Assembly: GCA_025602915.1 (NCBI GenBank)
Contig: JAHLJZ010000006.1
Span: forward strand, 558,001 to 622,000
Reading direction: 5' to 3'
Origin: Paraphysoderma sedebokerense
Lineage: Eukaryota; Blastocladiomycota; Physodermatomycetes; Physodermatales; Physodermataceae
DNA length: 64,000 nt
Made by a program: the position numbers and the translations under genes. Below the pieces are notes generated by a model. It worked only from the letters and a program-made list of their open reading frames with translations, did no database searches and was not told the origin of the DNA. Shown one piece after another: positions 58,760 through 64,000 of the stretch. Within the stretch, counting starts at the first letter, position 1. Each line of letters starts with the position of its first letter.

Positions 58760-61700
58760 TCAATCCAAACTCGACGAATTCCTCGAAGCCTCAAAAAAAG
58801 GTGGAACCCCAAACTTGATGACGTGGGTGATTGTTGTATCCAGATTTTTCAGATTCTTTAGCATTTTTGGATTTTGAGATTCAATAGACGCGGACTGAAG
58901 TATCGGTGGGAGTAGGTATAAAGATATAGTTTTTCGCGTGGTTAGTTGAGTTGCGGTAAATCAAACAAAAAAAAAACACAACAAAATAAGTAAACCAAGT
59001 TTGGATACCTTTGTACAAAGATTTTGATGGTCCGATTCCACCAATCTTGGTAGTGACAATCCAACTCTAGTTATCTGTTTCTTTAAAATTTTATCACGAG
59101 GTACAACCGTCTCGCTCGATTTCGTGAAACCTTCATTAGAATCAAAATCCCATTCATACTTGATATCCCTTTCTCTTTGACTTTTCTCTCTATGACTATC
59201 AGTCGTTGTTACCTCTACACTCTGATCATTCCGAAATGTAGAGTTAGAATCAGGATTAAGAGTAGATCTAGACCGAATAAACTGTCGTTGTCGTTGTCTT
59301 TGATAAATTTGTTTAAACTTTCGGTACCGATTAACAGGATCCATCATTTTTTCGCGTTGTAAGATTTTACGGTGGAGAGATTGTACCCTTTTTTGGTGTT
59401 TTCTGAAATGAGTATGATACGGGGTCTCTGGCCGCGATTGTTCGGATTCGGATTCCTCAGACTCCTCGACGTTTTGGTTCATATGAGACATCACATCCGA
59501 CGGTACGGAGGTTTGTGTATCGTCGGTGGATTCTGGTGGTTCGAATGTAGAAATGGATGTTGAAGTAGGCGGTTCCGCTATTTTCGGTAGAACTGAGGTA
59601 TGTTGGGTATGTTTCTGTTCATCGCAATACAAAAATGCCTTCAACTCTTCATCGAAACGATTAAATCGGTTTTCATCAAAACTTAAAATCTCCGTTATAT
59701 CAAATTCTATCAACTCCATTACCCCACACGTCCGTTAAATAATTTCAATGAGTTAATTCAACCATTCATTGATGTGAGTTTTAAAGCGGGATATAAACCT
59801 TCTATATCGTCGGGATCAATTTTATTTTTGATTGATGTAGGATTTGTATGACGCAGATATTTAGATTTTCGGGATCGAATCTCCTTCATCACTTTTCGTA
59901 CGCGATAACCTCTCCATGTTTTTTGAATCCGCAGACACATTTGTTCTTGTATCGCTAATTTTTCACTGATTTGTCGCGAGAGTAAACGGTTTTTGTACCG
60001 TTTATAAAAAATACGTATTACCCTAACCGCTATCGAATTTGTTTTGAAACATACAAAAGTTAATCGTCAATTGATTCAAAATATAGTACGGGTGATAGAG
60101 ATAAACCATCATCTTACCGTTTCGTTTTTCGGAAACATCTCGTCTAAGTAACACCCCCCGACACAATCCTTGAAATTTAACAACCACTCTCACCAAACTT
60201 TCTTTCCTTTCTCGTTCTTCTCGCTCTACTTTCATTCTCGTTCCTTGCTCCACCATCCGCGACTTTAAATTCGTTCGACGCTCCAACTCCCTCGTTACTT
60301 CAATTTCTACCATTTCAATTTCCGAATACTGTCTCTTAAGTTCCTCATTCAACTTTATTTCCGTCAACTTTAATTTCTCGATATCACATTTACTATTTTC
60401 AACCCGTTGATAACAAGTTTTAACCTCACATTCCAAATTTTGATTCAATTTCGTTAACTGGGTGTAAAGCCCTTCACAAAGGATAATGTTCGTTTCACTT
60501 TTTTTTGTTTCGAATTGTACCATTTTTTCCGATTCTTCGAGTTCCAATGAAACAGTTTGAAATGTAACCTCCAGTGCGGAACGTTGTTTGTTGATTTCGG
60601 TGAGGTGTTGTGTGAGTACGGATTTTTGAGATTGGGAGGATGAAATGGAAGAGTTTAGGGCGGTTTGTGTGGACTGTTCTTTTGCGATTTGAGTTTCGAG
60701 AGAATAAACCGCGGACTCAAGTTCTTGGAGGAATCGTAGTTGTCGGGGTTCGTGGGTTTCAATGGATTCATCGGGTTGAGTAGTTGATGGGATTATAGAG
60801 TTGGGAATAGGTATGTCGGTGGTATTGTCTGGTGACTTTATGTGGCCAGGAGGGTTCGCAATCGGTGGTATTGTCGAGTAGGTTGTCTCTTCGTGGATGA
60901 GTGGGTGAAGCTGTATACATTGATCGTTATTGGCAGTTGTTTGTATCGTTTGAGAATTGATGGTTTCTTCATATTCCAGTCGAATCCGTTTCTCCTCTTC
61001 CCTCAACACTTCCAAGAATCGCGATTCCTGGGCCGACAATTCTTCGTATTGTCTGCTCAGTAACAACCAAAATAAACACACCCAAATATTAGCATAATCA
61101 TCAGCACAAACGCCCAGAAATTCATACAACCAGAAAAAAAAAACATACGTACCTGATCTTATCTTCTTCCCTGTCTAATCGTCTCGCCAACTCTTCATCT
61201 ACTACCTCCAACTTCGCACCTCCATTCTCAACTGAGTCAATATCACAATCCACAATCTTTCTCTCTAACCTTATTTTCCCTTCCACCAAACCATCTCCGT
61301 CCCCTAGGGTTCCATCCCACACTACATTTCCCGCAACTCTACTCATTAAATCACCCTGTATTACCTCAACCCCATTAACCCCGGTAACTTTATCCCCCGA
61401 TTTTCGTCTCCAGTCTACCAATGACTCAAACCCGTCGTCGTCATTTTTATCCGTGTGTGTTGAATCGTGGAGTAAATACCGTTGAAGTCGGGTTACTTCT
61501 GTAGCCCTTGATTCGTGGAACGATCGCAATAGGTTTAAAGAGGTGATTGTGGAAGAGGAAGTGGTAGTCTACATGAAACATTGAACATCAAACATAAAGA
61601 AAATTTAGAAAATAGAAATGTTGGAAGGAAATAGGTTAGGTTGTGGGTTGGGATCTGTTGCAGTTATCTATTTGATACCGGATCCGCAAAACGATAGTCA

Positions 61701-62165
61701 CGCTCCGCGATCCAAGAAAAGAAACCAAGGAATAGGAAAGGAGTAAAACCCCAAAAATCATACATTCACAGACTCTAAATCATCGATATTTTCTCCATTT
61801 GTACCAGTCCCATCCAGCCCATTGATTTCCACATATCCCACCGTTGGCTCACTAGGGCGTTGACCTCCCTGGTTTCCGATATCCTGTGTCACAATTACAA
61901 AGAATTCAAGAAGCCGTTAATAGAACATCAGAATCAGAATCAAATGTATAAATATAATGGAGTCTAAAAAGTGTAGGAAACAAAATTCGTAAATTCGTAC
62001 CGTGTCGTCAACCCTAAAATCGTCACCCGCATATTGATTCAACAGAATCGTCAACTCTTGTTGAATAATTTCTTCGACGTTAAAGTCTTCCAAATCCGAG
62101 TCGAAATCGGAATCTGAATCGAGGGAGGTAAAAGATTGGTAAAGATATGGGTAAGATGTGGACAT
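58760..62165 (-). CDS. IQ-motif coiled-coil protein, LRRIQ1-like ends
   Basis: Exons about 62165-61999, 61886-61771, 61569-61154, 61050-60120, 59990-59787, 59704-58990 and 58891-58760. The N-terminus is acidic (SLDSDSDFDSDLEDFNVEE). A long coiled coil (61.1-60.1 kb) is followed by three IQ calmodulin-binding motifs: VVKFQGLCRGVLLRRD, VIRIFYKRYKNRLLSRQI and LRIQKTWRGYRVRKVMKE. The join DPDDIE|EFDITEILSFDENRF gives a block resembling human LRRIQ1 (EIDLEDFIFDEAALEEEW), and IKYEWDF resembles its YTYQWLH segment. Unlike LRRIQ1 no leucine-rich repeats are present here. The last exon ends TTITHVIKFGVPPFFEA then SRNSSSLD. Likely a calmodulin-binding centriolar or axonemal protein. Identity is tentative; exon borders approximate. 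Confidence 0.68.
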
Positions 62166-62903
62166 TTAATTGAGAATTTGAATGGATTGGAAGTGGTGAC
62201 CGAGATGCGGGATGGGTGCAGGAGTTTTGAAATGGGACACGTAGTGTTTGGTGATGGAGTGTATGCAAGTTGATGGATTGCTCGATTTCATGTATGTCTT
62301 GGATAGTATCGCCGTTGAAAAAAGAAGGAACTTATATATAGATAGTATTTGCTGGTTTGCGAATCAGTGGCAATCTCGGATTACAGCGATCAATGCGACT
62401 TCCGTATCAATAGCGGCCAGAGATCAATTATGTTTGAATCTTGGGTTGTATTTTAATTATTTGTTTGAAAAAAGTACTACATGTAAATTGTACATTCGAC
62501 TTGTCCTACAACCGAATCAAACCTTCCAACGCTAACGACCATGGTTAGGTTTGATAGAAAAAGAGAAAAACGGTCATCCTATTATACCCAACCAACGCAA
62601 GGATCAAGCAACATCAAAGACTGTATAGCTATAAAGAAGTATTAAAAGAGCAATGTACAACCAAGGGTGGTAGGGGGTATATTTCTGTCTTCACCAATTC
62701 CCAGTCACACCTCGTCCAGCAGCAACACGGTTTAAACGACGACAACACAAAGTCTTAAAAACAGTTGAAGTATATACAGTGAAATTAAAAGAATGAAAAT
62801 GAGGGGAAAATAAAGTGTCCTTAAGCGGGAAAATGGTGATAGTGGGAATAAAAATAAGATGGAAGAGCTGCAGAAAACGACAACCAAAAATCTAGATTGC
62901 GCT
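62166..62903. other. Intergenic, nothing recognised
   Basis: About 740 bases between the LRRIQ1-like start and the Yippee-like stop. A plus-strand frame (ATG 62254 to 62535, 93 codons) has no splice context or domain and I leave it uncalled. Confidence 0.45.
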
Positions 62904-63849
62904 TTAATCGTTCACCACGCTCAGCAGCGCCTTTTCGAGGATATATTTGCCCTCTTTGTATCGCTGAGTTTCTTCGTATGCTTTTTCCTAATCATTGAAA
63001 CGGATAGAAATGGGGGATTAGAAAATTTCAAGTGGAAATAACAAAATTTACATCAAGATAGTACGTATAAAAGGATGTCAGAACTTACATATTTCCATCC
63101 CACCACAATGTTGCAGTGTTGACAAAATATATCGCGAACCTGTTAGAGGATGACAAAAAATCAGTCTACATCATAATTTTTGATGGAGAGGCAAGGAAGA
63201 GCAAGTCAAGAAGGTTATCAGCGTACCGTGTGTAAGCCTGTCGTCATCGATCGGGTCTGTGGTTCACCTTCCGCTACGTTCACCCTATAAAAAGGAGGCC
63301 AAAGGATGAGTATTCCACTCAAAGATGTACGGCGAAATAAAAAGTAAGACAAAAGAGGTTCAAACAAAAAATGAAGAAAAAGAAACGACGACCAAGAAAT
63401 ATATATATCAATGATGAATTGAAAGAGTGTAGTGTGGTATATACGGCAGATTCGGGACGGTTTCCTTCCCACTGGCTGCGCCCTGCTGTTTCGCAAGGAC
63501 GAGCCGAAAATGACACATGACAGGCAATTGAACCGAAAATGGAAAAATGTAGAATAGATGTGGAATACATACACTTTATTGAATAGGAAAGCACGACCAT
63601 GTTGACCTTGGAATTGCTAATTGCCGTTTATGGAAAAGAACAAGATAATGTCAGTGGAAGGAGCTACGCAAATTGCGGAAGGGGAGGAACGGGCAAAGGG
63701 ACAGAGAGAAGGGGAGCAATGAGTTGTCAAAGAGGGGGACATACCTTTGAGATGATCAAGTCGTTTGTGGTAAAGTGGGTTCTGCAATTCGAGCAAGCAA
63801 AGATGTGGCCCTTTTCCGGGGACAGGTAGACTTTGAAGAGGAGACCCAT
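62904..63849 (-). CDS. YPEL: Yippee-like zinc-binding protein
   Basis: Five exons: 63745-63849, 63573-63616, 63227-63284, 63089-63139 and 62904-62987, all phases consistent. Product about 114 residues, the usual length. It starts MGLLFKVYLSPEKGHIFAC, then SNCRTHFTTNDLIIS with the first CxxC, FQGQHGRAFLFNKVVNVAEG, TTGLHTVRDIFCQHCNIVVG with the second CxxC and WKYEKAYEETQRYKEGKYIL. The two CxxC pairs form the zinc-binding Yippee/Mis18 fold. Yippee-like proteins localise to nucleus, centrosome or spindle in animals and include the fungal Moh1 type and a CTLH E3 ligase partner (YPEL5). The second Cys pattern and the KYKEGKYI-E ending match YPEL1-4 more than YPEL5. Confidence 0.93.
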
Positions 63850-64000
63850 TTATTGTGTGGAACGGGGGGTGAGCAGGGAGTGAGTTGCGTGGGAGGTAGC
63901 GTGGTCGAGGTGGGAGAGTAGATTGCAAGGGTTAGATGTGCGTATAGATGTGGGTGTGGGATGTGTAGATGCGGAAGTGATATCATGGAGGGAGGGAGTG

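Noticed and set aside
58735-58870. Plus-strand reading GKLDQSKLDEFLEASKKGG that looks like a protein end
   Set aside because: The opposite strand gives an exon in phase with the LRRIQ1-like gene (SASIESQNPKMLKNL to SRNSSSLD stop), so the plus reading is a shadow.
62254-62535. 93-codon plus-strand frame between two minus-strand genes
   Set aside because: No recognisable motif, no splice sites, no upstream promoter sign. Too weak to call.
1-64000. Transposons, virus-derived elements, CRISPR arrays, rRNA genes
   Set aside because: I looked for transposase, reverse transcriptase, integrase and capsid motifs, terminal repeats and arrays. Nothing beyond the repeats listed could be supported.

Overview
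The window is nuclear DNA of an intron-rich, moderately AT-rich eukaryote. Genes carry many short introns (about 45-220 nt) with GTAAGT/GTATGT-like donors. Content points to an early-diverging zoosporic fungus. Fungal-type genes (NDR kinase with its Mob-binding region, class 3 secreted lipases, a Ctr copper transporter with a Cys-rich ectodomain, SWIB/DEK_C protein, GT64-type glycosyltransferase) sit beside genes of organisms with motile flagella: a CSPP1/CCDC66-like protein, a lebercilin (LCA5), an LRRIQ1-like IQ protein and, most strikingly, a CatSper auxiliary subunit most like CATSPERG. From memory, CatSper pore genes were reported in the blastocladiomycete Allomyces, so Blastocladiomycota is my best, unproven guess.

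Layout. 1-3.1 kb: 5' part of a CSPP1/CCDC66-like gene (-), running off the left edge. 3.5-7.9 kb: two intron-bearing tRNA-Glu genes flanking a His/Gly/Tyr/Asp repeat gene (-) and a Ctr copper transporter (+). 8.1-13.6 kb: a giant coiled-coil protein with C-terminal BRCT repeats (-). 13.8-15.9 kb: a secretory GT64-like glycosyltransferase with a discoidin-like tail (-). 16.4-16.9 kb: a diverged tandem repeat. 16.9-20 kb: NUP85 (-). 20.8-23.2 kb: MFS/VMAT-type transporter (+). 24.3-26.8 kb: NDR/LATS-family kinase (+). 27.1-29.7 kb: lebercilin (+). 30-33.5 kb: CLASP (-). 33.9-40.2 kb: FANCI (-). 40.8-42.9 kb: ALG2 (-). 43.1-46.2 kb: two tandem secreted lipases (-). 46.9-49.6 kb: tRNA-Glu, a second Asp-Tyr-Gly repeat gene and a decayed tRNA-Glu. 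49.9-51.2 kb: GLYAT-like acyltransferase (+). 51.5-52.5 kb: DEK_C-SWIB protein (+). 53.6-57.6 kb: CATSPERG-like gene (+). 58.1-58.3 kb: foldback repeat. 58.8-62.2 kb: LRRIQ1-like protein (-). 62.9-63.8 kb: Yippee-like protein (-).

How the genes fit together. Most are housekeeping genes with no operon logic: nuclear pore (NUP85), microtubules (CLASP), N-glycosylation (ALG2), Fanconi repair (FANCI), polarity/division signalling (NDR kinase). The flagellar genes form a loose functional set (axoneme/centriole, intraflagellar transport or cilium maintenance, flagellar calcium entry) suggesting a swimming zoospore or gamete. Local duplication has shaped the window: tandem lipases, two repeat-protein genes with identical exon architecture 42 kb apart, three tRNA-Glu genes plus a pseudogene, and an inverted fragment of the copper-transporter gene. 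I saw no intact transposon or virus-derived element. Exon joins were made by eye from splice consensus, reading phase and family conservation; they have not been checked by transcripts or searches.
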